In this document: positions 46,621 through 57,900 of the stretch, piece by piece
How positions within the stretch are numbered: the stretch's first letter is position 1
Layout of the letters: the number at the start of each line of letters is the position of its first letter
Assembly: GCA_963930655.1 (NCBI GenBank)
Contig: OZ005609.1
Span: 13,436,501-13,500,500, forward strand
Direction: 5' to 3'
Length of the DNA stretch: 64,000 bases
DNA from: Myrica gale
Taxonomy: Eukaryota > Streptophyta > Magnoliopsida > Fagales > Myricaceae
Position numbers and translations under genes: made by a program
Notes under the pieces: generated by a model
Told to the model about the DNA's origin: nothing
The model's input: only the letters and a program-made list of their open reading frames with translations
Database searches by the model: none

Positions 46621-46987
46621 TGATGATGCCAAAAAAATACTAATAGCCTGAGCCGATCAGACCTGAAAGGGAATAATAAGAGGGGAGGCGTCAGATCCGA
46701 AGACTCTGATGCCTAAGTTAGATCTCAAGAAGAGTTGAGTATTAGAAAAACAATTAAAAATTGAGAAAATATGAAGGGAAGTACATGACTATTTATATGT
46801 CGGGGGATTAGAGTCTTAAGAGAAGTTTTAATAATGTGGGCTTTAAGACTCCTTGAATAGTTGAGCGGGAAAATATGGAGGGACAAATTCTCATGCTTGT
46901 GGGCTGGGGTCTAAAAGGCGTCTGTGACCTTTGAAGGATGAGCTGGTGTATTTCAATGGGCTGAGCCAGTTATATTATGGCCTATTA
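46621..46987 (-). repeat. LTR (3' LTR for the minus-strand element)
   Basis: This aligns over its full length with 49974-50339. The end reads CCTATTA here versus CCCATCA in the other LTR. The 5-bp duplication ATTAT precedes it. Confidence 0.85.
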
Positions 46988-47589
46988 GTAGTTCCCCCAT
47001 TTAAACCAAATTATGCTAGCCGAGGTTTTTTCAGTCCAATCACTGTTATAAAAAGGGGTACATTTGGTGTTGTTGAACTAGACCAACCATCTGGTGTGGA
47101 GGTGTCGTTGGCACACTGGAGTCAGATCAGTCCTCTGGTGTGGAGGTGTCCATGGTGTTGCGGAGTTATACCTGTTGTCATGTATAATGATGTTCTTGGC
47201 CATGTGAGATCAACAATTTGTTGGCGTAGAGGCACATGCTACTAAGACCAATTTGTTAGTGTAGACACAGGTCGCCGATGCCAATTAGCTAATGTAGGGG
47301 TGCCCGTGACACAGGCCGTTGAGGCCAATTTGTTGATGTAGGGGTGCCCGTGGCACAGACGAGTTAGACCAGCTTCCCGAGGTGTTCCGTCACGGGGTAC
47401 TCATTAAAGCTAAAAGCTCGTCATGCTAGATATAATACAAAGAAATTATAATGGTAGGTAAAGAGATATTATCAATAGGATATCTGGGTCGCTGAGACGA
47501 AGGGCTGCCTGTGGCACGAGTTAGTTAGACCAGCTGTACAAGGCGCTCCCTTTACGGGGGTTCTCACTAGGGTTGTTGAGACCAATGGG

Positions 47590-48385
47590 TCCCATGGCAC
47601 TGCATCATTAAGGATGTTCTCGACATTGTTGCTTCATGGTGCTCTTGACACTGTAACATTAAGGGTGCACACATCACTATAACATTAAGGGTGCTCTCGA
47701 TACTGTAACATTAAGAGTGTACATGACACTGTAACATTAAGGGTGCTTTCGGCACTGTAACATTGGGGGTGCTCACTGCACTGTAACATTAAGGGTGCAC
47801 ACCGCATTGTAACGACACTGTAACATTAAGGGTGCTCACCGCACTGTAATATCAAATGGTGCACACAACACTGTAATATAACACTCGACACTGTAACATA
47901 AGGGTCCACACAACACTGTAACTGTGTAACATAAGGGTGTGCTCGCATTGTAACATAAGAGTGCACTCGTACTGTAACATAAAGGTGTACACAACACTGT
48001 AACATAAGGGTGCTCTCGACACTGTAATATAAGGGTGCACTTTGCACTGTAACATAAGGGTGCACACAATATTGTAACATAAGGGTTCATACAACACTGT
48101 AACATAGAAGATGCGTTCGACACTGTAACTTGAAGGGTGCACACAACACTGTAACATAGAAGATGCGTTCGACACTGTAACATGAAGGGTGCACACAAAA
48201 CTGTAACTTGATGGTGCACATGACATTGTAACCTGAAGGTGCACACAACACTGTAGTCGTGTAACATAAGGGATGCACACATTACTGTAACAAAAGGGTG
48301 CACACAACATTGTAACACAAAGATGCTATTGACACTGTAACATAAGGGGTGCACACTACACTGTAACATAAGGGGTGCTATTGGC
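47590..48385. repeat. Minisatellite, about 26-bp unit, about 30 copies
   Basis: The unit is 'actgtaacattaagggtgctctcgac' with variants, 25-27 bp long, in continuous tandem array within the LTR element. A less regular array with 'gtgtaggggtgcccgtggcac' blocks precedes it at 47090-47390 and recurs at 48390-48520. Long Cys/Tyr/Val-rich open frames across it on the minus strand are products of the repetition. Confidence 0.9.
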
Positions 48386-48879
48386 ACATATGGTTGAAAC
48401 CACTTTGCTGGTGTAGAAGTGCCTTTGGCACAACAGTGGAGACTGCTTTGTTGGTGTATAGGTGTGTATGGTACAATGGTTGAGACTATTTTGTTGGTGT
48501 AGAGGTGCATTTGACACAAATGAATTAGACCAGCCTCCCAGAATTTTCCTGTCACAGGGGTACTCATTAAGGGTGCCCGTAGTACTAGCACTTCATGGCG
48601 CGTTTGACACCTTTTAGAGAATGACTAGGTGTCTGAATTATCAGATAAGATAAAACTAAAAGAGTGTCATATTAGATAAGAGAAAACACAATTTTATGTT
48701 GAGAGAAAACAAAATTACTTAGTTAGATAAAGAGATATTATCAGTAGGATAAATTAAATCAATGCAATACTTTCTCAGTTTCCTAGTGCGAGGTAGAGAG
48801 GTGTTGGAGGCTCTAGAGGTGGCTGATCGCGCCGCATGGGTCGTGGTGAGTAGTTCTTTCCAGTTCATCGTCTTTGATC

Positions 48880-49890
48880 TCAGTAGTGAGAGCGGTCGAC
48901 GTCAAGATCAATTTTCTCCCCTTGCTGGTTAGGAGGTGTGGAAGGGATACGTGCGAACATTTTCCCGAAGTCCATGTATTTCTGCGCTTTCGTCATGACA
49001 TCTGCAAAATCGGTCGGGAATTTCCTCTTGAGGGTTTTGAGGAAGTCGCTTGGCATGACACCTGTGATTAGTGCCATAAGTTTAACACTATTGAAACATG
49101 TTATGTAACTACATAGGCTTTCCTTAAGGCTCTACTTGACGCTGAAAAAATAAGAAGTCAGGCATTTGATCCGCCGATTTGATATGAAATGGCTCAGGAA
49201 TTGCGTGCCGAGGGTGTCAAAGTCTTCGATGGTTTAAGCCAGTAGACCAGAAAACCATCGTTGTGCTGATCACTTGAGATTCAATGGGAATTCACAGCAG
49301 AGGATGAGACCTGCATATGACTGGATGTGCATGTGCAGGTGGAAGATCTCCAGGTGGTCGCAGGGGTCACTAGAGCCATCGAACATGTCAATCTAGGGTG
49401 GTCGGAAGCGCAAGGACAATGAGCACGCACACACTTTTGTTGTAAATAGGGAGCCACCAACGTTTGTTAGGATGAAGAAATTGTTGGTCTTAGGGTTCTC
49501 TACTTTGTTCAAATTCTGTTGGAGGAGCCGGATCTGTTTTGCCTGCCCGACCATCTGCTCATGGAAGGCGGTCCGCCAACCATTCGCTCCATGTTTTTTG
49601 AAAGGAGATTGGTGAGTCGAGTGGTTGTTTGCAGCTTTTTCCTGTGAACGAGACATATGTGAATAAGGAGAGAACGAAAGAGGCTTGACCTGCAGGATCG
49701 TGTCGATCTAGTGAACAAGGTTCTTCATGGTCTTGACCAAGGTGGCCCGCAATACGTCGCTGTTAGGGGCGAGAACCGAGATCGTCACAACATTGTTGTT
49801 GGTGACGAGTTTTGTGTTTGTGACCGGAAGTGATTGGTCGCTGTTCGGTATTTCAGCGGAGGAATGCATGATAATGAAGGAAGGATGCAA
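48880..49890 (-). pseudogene. Decayed retrotransposon gag
   Basis: Minus-strand pieces in the order expected of a gypsy gag: an N-terminal piece (49890-49730), a middle piece (49656-49393), then the Retrotrans_gag-type region around FDGSSDPCDHLEIFHLHM (about 49385-49330), RWFSGLL (about 49255), and SLCSYITCFNSVKLMALITG with PSDFLKTLKRKFPTDF (49120-48960). Stops and frame changes separate the pieces, so no intact Gag can be made. Confidence 0.7.
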
Positions 49891-49973
49891 AGAAGGTGGT
49901 TGAAAACTGTTGTGGTGAGCGTAAAAATATTTGGAGGTGACTTTTTTCGAGAATGCTCACAGACGGTGCCAAC

Positions 49974-50339
49974 TGATGATGCTAAAAATCACCAATAGCT
50001 TAAGCCTATCAGACCTGAAAGTGAACAAGAAGAAGGGCAGCGTCGGATCCAGAGACTCCGATGCCCAAGTCAGATCTCAAGAAGAGTTGAGTATTAGAAG
50101 AACAATTAACTCTTGAGAAAATATGAAGGGAAGTATCTGACAATTTATATGTTGGGAGATTAGAGTCTTAAGAGGAGTTTTAATAATATTGGCTTTAAGA
50201 TTCCTTGAATAGTTGAGCGGGAAAATATGGAGGGGAAAATTCTCATGTGTGCGGGCTGGGGTCTAGAACAAGCCTGTAGTGTTGGACAGATGGGCTAGTG
50301 TATTTTATTGGGCTGGGCCAATCATATTATGACCCATCA
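49974..50339 (-). repeat. LTR (5' LTR for the minus-strand element)
   Basis: This is the partner of 46621-46987 and is followed on its outer side by the duplication ATTAT. On the minus strand the element's leader begins right after its inner end at 49973. Confidence 0.85.
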
Positions 50340-50609
50340 ATTATTATAGAAATAGATGATTTGATAGAGAGAGAAATTATGTTGATGCTATTTTATTTAA
50401 CCAAATTTTGGAATATACATAATTTTTAGCCAAATTTTTAGTTTGCGAAAATGCCTAGGTAGAGTCTGTCTCTTTTAAAATACTCATAACTTTTTTGTCA
50501 TGTATTTCGCCATAGATAAATATAGTTAAGTATTAGTCCGTAGCATCGTTGACCAACGAAAGCGGCAGTACTTTTCCATCCTTGGATGTTGAATCAGCGT
50601 CTTGGGAAT

Positions 50610-52190
50610 ATAAAATGTTTTTTTTAAGTAAACATGGGCTTAACTTAGACAAATCAGTCACCCCACTCTGAATCCTTACTAGTAAGTATAGCACGGGCAC
50701 ATCCATACTAAGAAAATCCCCAATACTATTTGAGACCATACCCTATTTAGCCACATTATGAGCCAACATATTGCCAGTACGTGGGATCCAATTAAGCTGC
50801 CACAAATTGTATTGAGATAACAGCTGCCGCACAGTTATGATCTCCCATTTGATAAGCCAATCGGGTGTAGCCTGCTAGTTCTTAATCTGTCGAACCACTT
50901 CAAGAGAATCTCCTTCTAACATAATGTTGATTCCTTCATAATCTGTTGTCAAGTCACATGCCAAACAAACTGCTCTTGCTTCACCTTTAAGAGGATTAGT
51001 GCCCAGGAATTGACAAATTCTTATATTCAGGATCGAGCCATCAGAATCTCTGCAAATTGCCACTGCACACAGGTATTGATTGCCCACAACAACATCGGAG
51101 TTAATTTTGAGTGCACCTTCATGCGAAGGAATCCAATGAGGAAGGGTAGTCTCATGATCATTCTAGGCCACCCAATGTACCGTGTATCTCCTATGAACAG
51201 AGCGGATATGATCCATAGCATCCGGAACAAACCTCTCATGCACACATTTATTGCAAGTGTGCCAAATAGTATCCAAAGTAATTGTAATATCCAAGATCCA
51301 CTGCTGCCATGTATCCCCATCACTTGCTATCATATTCCCCGGATTAAAGATAAACTTAATCCATGTTTCAATACGAGAATGCACAAATTGATTCAGATTC
51401 ATTGGCCAAGGACCATGTTGCCATAAAATGGCACTTATAGAGCAATCCAAAAATAAATGTTCCACAACTTCCGGATGAAGCTTACATATTGGACAGAGAA
51501 TATCCTGAGATCCATTTCACATCCCCATACGTCCCCGTAGAGGTAAGGCATGTGCTGCCACCTTCCAGAAGAGCAGTCGGAGTCTATGTTGAACCTTCAT
51601 TTTCCAGATACCTTTCCATATAGCAGATGGAAGATTACTCTGGACAGAAAATTTGGCTCTGTTCTCAAACATATATGCAACTTTAATTGTAAATACACCT
51701 TTAGAATCCAGCACACGTTTTAACTTGTCAGGTTGAGAAACTGTTGGTAAAGGAATGTTGAGAATAGCCTTTGTTGAAACGGGTTTAAACAAATTTCTGA
51801 TAAGACTTGAACTCCAAGTGAATGAGGGTGGATCAATCAGATCTTGGACCCAATTAATGGAACGATTAACACCACATCTTGCTTGAGTCGAGGGATAAAA
51901 TCAGAAAGGTCGGGCACCCAAGGATCACACCATATATTAACATCCTTTCCCTCTTGAATACACCAACAAAGACCCGCTTGCACAATCTCTCTAGTTTGTA
52001 AAATACCTTACCATATCCAAGAGGCCCTAGACTTATTACTGCCAAAAACTGCCTTCTACGACAATATTTTGCTGTCAATGCCTCTACCCAAAGACTCCCT
52101 CTATTCACAGCGATTTCCCACCCCAATTTCGCCACAAATGCTTTGTTCAAGTCCTCCATGCGGCGAAGACCAAGACCACCACATTCTTTC
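50610..52190 (-). mobile_element. 5'-truncated LINE remnant with zf-RVT and RNase H
   Basis: Minus-strand fragments run in order: post-RT region (MEDLNKAFVAKLGWEI...LWVEALTAKYC, 52159-52060), a KGIWKMKVQHRLRLLFWK zinc-binding-type region (51640-51570), an HLFLDC block (51460), and a C-terminal RNase H region with EARAVCLACDL and EGDSLEVV (50970-50890). A poly(A) (plus-strand T-run at 50618-50625) marks the 3' end. Stops and frameshifts interrupt it. It is a different lineage from the LSM4-intron LINE, which shows no RNase H tail. Confidence 0.75.
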
Positions 52191-52199
52191 GGCTTATTG

Positions 52200-53380
52200 A
52201 TGATACCAATACTGAATCAAGTATGACCTAAATCGATTTGGGCCGAGAAACATAATTACATCTCTGTTAGGGCCCCATGATTACTACCAAGTCCATAATG
52301 CATTAAATCTAAAAAGAAAAACCGTTATACGTGTCACAAACAGTTATATAACGACATACTATGAGCAATAACTCCACGATCTCTTTGTTCCCGTTGTAGA
52401 GGTGAATAACCGTTAAGGAGACGTGAGAATAGCATATCGCGGAGCACAACCTTACAAGGACAAAATTAGAACATGTACGTGATTTCAGAGTGATTGAATA
52501 GAACATGTACGCGATTTCGGAGTGATTGAATAGTGAAATTCGTGTAAAAAAAGACTGACTTAAGCATCAGAGGTCCTATACCCTAATGTCTGGGGTCCTT
52601 TGTTTTACAAGAAAAGATATGCGAAGATCGAGATGTATTTACTCTCACGTGTTGACCATAAATCAACTGATTCATCATTTACAAATGTTATTCCAAACCT
52701 TTGGATGAAAACGTCAAGATAAACCATCAAATCCCCCACCAAAATTTCTTCTATAATTATTACACATTTATCCGTCAATGAATGACTACGAAAACAATCG
52801 TCGTTCATTTTTAAAACGACAACTGTTTGCTCGCAACGAGACAGAAAGAAGGAAAAAGAGAATATTAGGAATCTTATATTATTCCTTTTTTTTTAAGAAT
52901 CCTATATTATTGTTTTCTTTCGAAAATAGTAGCGCTAGGCCCACGCGCTCCCTGTAGCACAACGTCACGCTCCTGGGATTTTTCGCCTGGTGTAGATTGT
53001 GCCGCTCAGCTGTGCCCACGTCACAAAACAGTAGCCCTAATCATATCCCACACCTGTCCCTGCTAGATTTGAACCGTACATGAGGATGATTTGCCATAGG
53101 ACAGTCCTTGCACGCTCTATCATTGGCACGTGAGTGTAGAACTGTTTATAATTAGTATCCAGCCAGGCGAAAGGAACGAACAAAAAAACAACGTAATAGT
53201 GTTGGACGCTTTCTTCTGTGGAGATCATGACAATCTCCCCAGGTCTGTACTACAAAGCCAGTCCATTCTGGTCCAAGAGTTTTTGTGCTCAGCTATATGA
53301 TAACGTAACCCAGTCAGTCTGTAGAATACAGAGAGCCAAATCTCTCTCTCTCTTTTCCTCTCCATATTTTACCAAATAAA
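52200..53380. other. Intergenic DNA upstream of the ABC transporter
   Basis: There is no gene. Two near-identical 'agaacatgtacg(t/c)gatttc' blocks at about 52470 and 52502 form a short tandem duplication. The transporter promoter is likely in the last few hundred bases before 53400. Confidence 0.45.
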
Positions 53381-53537
53381 TGCAGTAGCCGAGTTCCACG
53401 AACACATCTGTAATCGAGTGGTCAACAGCCATTTATGGTGTTGCTTGGAATCTATATGCCAGCGTGGAAGCTTGAGCTGGTTCAGAGAGAACTTGCTTCT
53501 ATTGACTTTCAAGTCTTCATCCAATCCAGTTATCCAG

Positions 53538-54853
53538 GTAAGTAGTGGCCTCCCGTTACTGTTTGCTCCCCGGCTGGTACTCTTGGTTCTGCATGGCTTG
53601 GTTTGTTGACTATTTTGTGCCATTCAGGTTAGCTTGTAGTCTCCGTTTTATCGGTGTCAGCTCGTTATGAGCTTGATTTAATCTCTTGGTCCCTTTAATC
53701 CCTTATTCAACAACTCTTTTGCATGGTCCAGGTTTTTTATTTGTTATTATATCCTTTGGTCGTCCTAATAATTTTGTAGAACTCTGTAGGACCCGCAATT
53801 GCTGGGTCTTATTTAGGTGTTGGTGAACATAAATAAGTTTATTTATTTATTTGGTAAGAAAATAAGACTTTTGTTTTGTTTTTTTGCGTTTAATGTGAAA
53901 TGAACGTCTGCGAACTTCACAGCTATAGTTTTTGCTGATGAGTTTTATCGCAATCGTTTATGGTTATCATTTAGCATTTCTTGTGCTATTTATTTTGGCA
54001 AAACAGTCGGATGCTATATATTCCCTGGTAGGAAATAACGTTTACTCATGGTGTTTTTGCACCCTAAAACTTTCGCTGCTGGGATTTTGCCAAACCAGTG
54101 GGATACTATTATTGTGCTATTTGTTCCGTGCTAAAGTAATCCTACTCTGTTTTATTCCATTCATTCTCTCTCTCTCTCTCCCCCCCTCTGAGCATTCACT
54201 TCTTTTTGGGTAACGGCAGATGAGTTAATATACTTTCAAATAACAAAATCTTTTTCTTTTAGGAATGAGTGGTAAATTCACAGGTAAGAGCTGATAGAAT
54301 AGACTATTGTTCAATCCGATAGAATAGACTATTGTTCAATGGAATGGGCTTGTGACTCGTCTCTCTTTTTGTTCAAGATGTATTTTCAGAGAAAGGGAAG
54401 GAAGAATGGCCTCTTGGTTTTGAAAATTGTCCGCAACTTTTGAGTAGACGTCCAAGCACCACCTCTGAACTCTTAGGGGGTGAGACCAGAGAGATTGAAG
54501 GCTACCTGCCTCTTATACTTTACTCTTTTACTACTGGCTTCTCTGGCCTCTTTAAAACAGTTCAGGTTTAAAGATTGTGAAAACTCAAAAATTCAAAGGA
54601 ACTATCCAGGGAGGCAATAGGCGATTTAGCAGGGCCTTCTGGCTTTTCTGTTTTTCTTCCATTTACGTCATCATTGACAATCTTTCTCCAGTGTTCCACT
54701 TCGTACTCGTAATTATACATTTGGTCTATGATTTTGAATTTCATTTTGGTTAGTCTTTATGGGTGATTTTGCTTTTTTAGGTTTAGAGGTCATAATTACA
54801 AGACCTCGATCATAGCTTGGAATATTAAAAGTCTTTTTCTCTGTTCTTTTCAG
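53538..54853 (+). other. Probable 5'-UTR intron of the ABCC gene
   Basis: A good donor (CCAG then GTAAGT at 53538) and a good acceptor (TTCTTTTCAG, exon from 54854) bracket 1.3 kb of non-coding DNA. A leader exon in about 53400-53537 would join to the exon holding the start codon. A 25-bp tandem duplication ('gatagaatagactattgttc') lies at 54293-54340. This is inferred from splice signals only. Confidence 0.45.
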
Positions 54854-54926
54854 GGAGCGAGAGGAAATAGATTCACGAAAATCCAGCGTAGAAGAGTTGT
54901 GTACTGTTCCTCTTGAGGCTTTAAAC

Positions 54927-57900
54927 ATGTCCTCCTCGTCTTGGATAACATCTACCACATGCTCAAGCCCGGTGATTCAATCCTCTGGGGACAGCTCTAC
55001 TTCACTCACATTCCAATGGCTAAGATTCATTTTCCTCTCTCCATGTCCTCAGAGAACTCTGTTATCTTCCGTTGATATCCTCTTCTTGCTCACCCTCTTG
55101 GTGTTTGCAGTTCAAAGGCTTTATTCAAAGTTGACCTCCAATGGCCAACGTACCTCTGACCTCCACAAGCCCCTTATTAGAAACAACAGGGCTGCTCTAA
55201 GGACTACACTGGGGTTTAAGCTGTCTCTTATTGTTAGTGTTCTGTTCGCATTTTGTTACACAGTTATATGCATCTTGGCATTCAGTAGCAGTACCCAGTT
55301 GGAATGGAAGCTAGTTGATGGACTATTTTGGCTAGTCCAAGCCGTAACTCATGCAGTAATCACAATATTAATCATTCATGAAAAGAGATTTCAAGCTGTT
55401 ACTCATCCTCTGTGGCTTCGAATTTATTGGGTTGCAAACTTCGTTCTCACTGCCTTGTTCATGGCCTCTGGGATCTTACGTTTGGTCTTTGTAGAAGAAC
55501 CCCCGGACCCCTATTTGGCATTGGAGGATATAGTTTCTATAGTTTCTCTTCCATTGTCCGTGGTTCTTCTTTTTGCTGCTATTATAGGATCTACTGGGAT
55601 CACGGTGACTAGAGAAAGCGAACCAGTTATGGATGCAGAAGGGACATTGGAGGAAACCCTCTTAAGCAAATCGAATGTGACTGGATTTGCCTCAGCTTCT
55701 ATAATATCCAAGGCCTTTTTGCTTTGGATGAATCCCCTGCTGAGTAAAGGCTACAAATCTCCTCTAAAGATGGATGAAATCCCATCTCTTTCACCTGAAC
55801 ACAGAGCTGAAAGAATGGTAGCACTCTTTGAATCGAATTGGCCTAAACCACAGGAGAAATCAAATCATCCTGTCCGAACTACGTTGCTTCGGTGCTTCTG
55901 GAAGGAAATTGCCTTCACTGCCTCTCTTGCAATTGTGAGACTCAGTGTCATGTACGTGGGGCCTATTCTTATACAAAGTTTTGTAGATTTCACCTCCAGG
56001 AAGAGAAGCTCTCCCTATGAAGGATACTTCCTCGTATTGATTCTCCTTGCTGCAAAATTCGTTGAAGTTCTCACAACTCACCAATTCAACTTCAACTCTC
56101 AGAAGCTTGGAATGCTTATTCGATGCACGCTTATCACTTCTTTGTACAAGAAGGGCCTGAGAATGACATGTTCTGCCCGGCAGGCTCATGGAGTCGGTCA
56201 GATAGTGAATTACATGGCTGTTGATGCACAGCAGCTATCTGATATGATGCTACAGCTACATTCTATATGGTTAATGCCCCTGCAAGTTGCTGTGGCCTTG
56301 GTGCTTCTATATAACTACCTTGGTGCCTCAGTAATTACAGCAGTTTTGGGAATTCTTGCTGTTCTAATGTTTGTTATTATGGGTACCCGGAGGAATAACC
56401 GTTTCCAATTCAATGTGATGAAAAATCGCGACTCAAGAATGAAGGCAACAAATGAGATGCTTAATTATATGCGAGTGATCAAGTTCCAGGCATGGGAGGA
56501 ACACTTTAACAAGAGAGTTCAAGCTTTCCGGGAAGCAGAGTTTAGATGGCTTACCAAGTTCATGTATTCGATCTCTGGAAATATTGTTGTGATGTGGAGC
56601 ACCCCATTATTGATATCAACACTCACATTTGCTACTGCAACTTTCCTGGGAGTTACTCTCGATGCAGGGACAGTGTTCACAACGACAACAATCTTTAAAA
56701 TCTTGCAGGAGCCAATCAGGCAATTTCCGCAATCAATGATCTCACTTTCACAAGCAATGATATCGCTTGGGAGGTTGGACAAGTTCATGGTGAGCAGAGA
56801 ATTGATGGATGATTCGGTGGAGAGAGAGGAATGTGATGGTAGAATTGCTGTGGAGGTTAAAGATGGGGGTTTTAGGTGGGATGATGAAAATGGAGAGGGG
56901 GCTCTGAAAAGTATAAATTTGGAGATTAGAAAAGGGGAGCTCGCCGCTATTGTTGGCACTGTTGGGTCTGGGAAATCTTCTCTCTTAGCCTCAATTCTTG
57001 GTGAGATGCACAAAATAACAGGAAAGGTACGGATTCAATGAAGGATAGATTCGAGTTCTTTTGCTCTGCCATGAATATAGCTCGTAGTGCTTGAGTTTTT
57101 GTCAAGAAAGTTCCGTAACCATAAGTTGGATACTGCATTTGTTCAGGATTTATCCAATCTTTTTACCTAGATATAAATTTTGCAAAGCAGAAACATGATT
57201 AAACACAGCTAGATGAAACGCTTAAATTGGTGAATTTACTGGAGTTATGACAGGCCAACATTTACATTATCCCTATTACAGGTCAGGGTTTGCGGGACAA
57301 CTGCATATGTTGCTCAAACATCATGGATTCAAAGTGGCACCATTGAAGAGAATATCCTATTTGGTTTGCCAATGGACAGAGATCGATACAGGGAAGTCAT
57401 GAGGGTTTGTTGCTTGGAAAAAGACATGGAAATGATGGAGTATGGAGATCAGACTGAGATTGGAGAACGTGGAATCAATTTAAGTGGTGGACAGAAGCAG
57501 AGGATACAACTTGCCAGGGCTGTATATCAGGATTGTGATATCTATCTACTTGATGATGTCTTTAGTGCTGTTGATGCGCATACTGGATCAGAAATATTTA
57601 AGGTGGCATTACTTTAACTTTCTGCCTCGTTCTGAATTCCATGGCCTTAGTCATTCATCTTTCCCCCCCAAAAAAACTGGATACACTATTTGTTATTTAA
57701 ACCAGAGTTAATCGTAAGTAACTTTTGAGGGTAATATAATCCTATTACGGACAATCTGCAACGCTATGCGTTTCATTGTACGCACAGCCCTTTTTGATTA
57801 GTGCATATTATGCTGCTGCCTCGGACTGTATATACACCATGCTTCTTGCTCAAACAGTGTCACATGTTATTTCTACTTCCGAAGCTATTAGTTTGACTTA

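Larger units (their letters stand above)
46621..50339 (-). mobile_element. Non-autonomous Ty3/gypsy-type LTR retrotransposon, 3.7 kb
   Basis: The LTRs are about 366 bp, at 46621-46987 and 49974-50339. They begin TGATGATGC and end near CATCA, and are flanked by the 5-bp duplication ATTAT (46616-46620 and 50340-50344). Read on the minus strand, the upstream LTR is followed by GTTGGCACCGTCTGTGAGC, the position and type of start seen in many plant gypsy elements. A decayed gag follows, and then a minisatellite in place of pol. No protease, RT, RNase H or integrase is seen. Both LTRs differ by scattered substitutions, so the insertion is not recent. Confidence 0.85.

Noticed and set aside
47590..48385. 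CRISPR-like regular repeats
   Set aside because: The units abut without unique spacers, the genome is a plant, and the array is internal to an LTR retrotransposon.
47836..48591. 251-residue minus-strand open frame, rich in Cys, Tyr and Val
   Set aside because: It is the translation of the 25-27-bp minisatellite; the same motif recurs in several frames, and it has no start context or homologue.
54293..54340. 25-bp tandem duplication in the ABCC leader intron
   Set aside because: It is real but ordinary; no indication of function.
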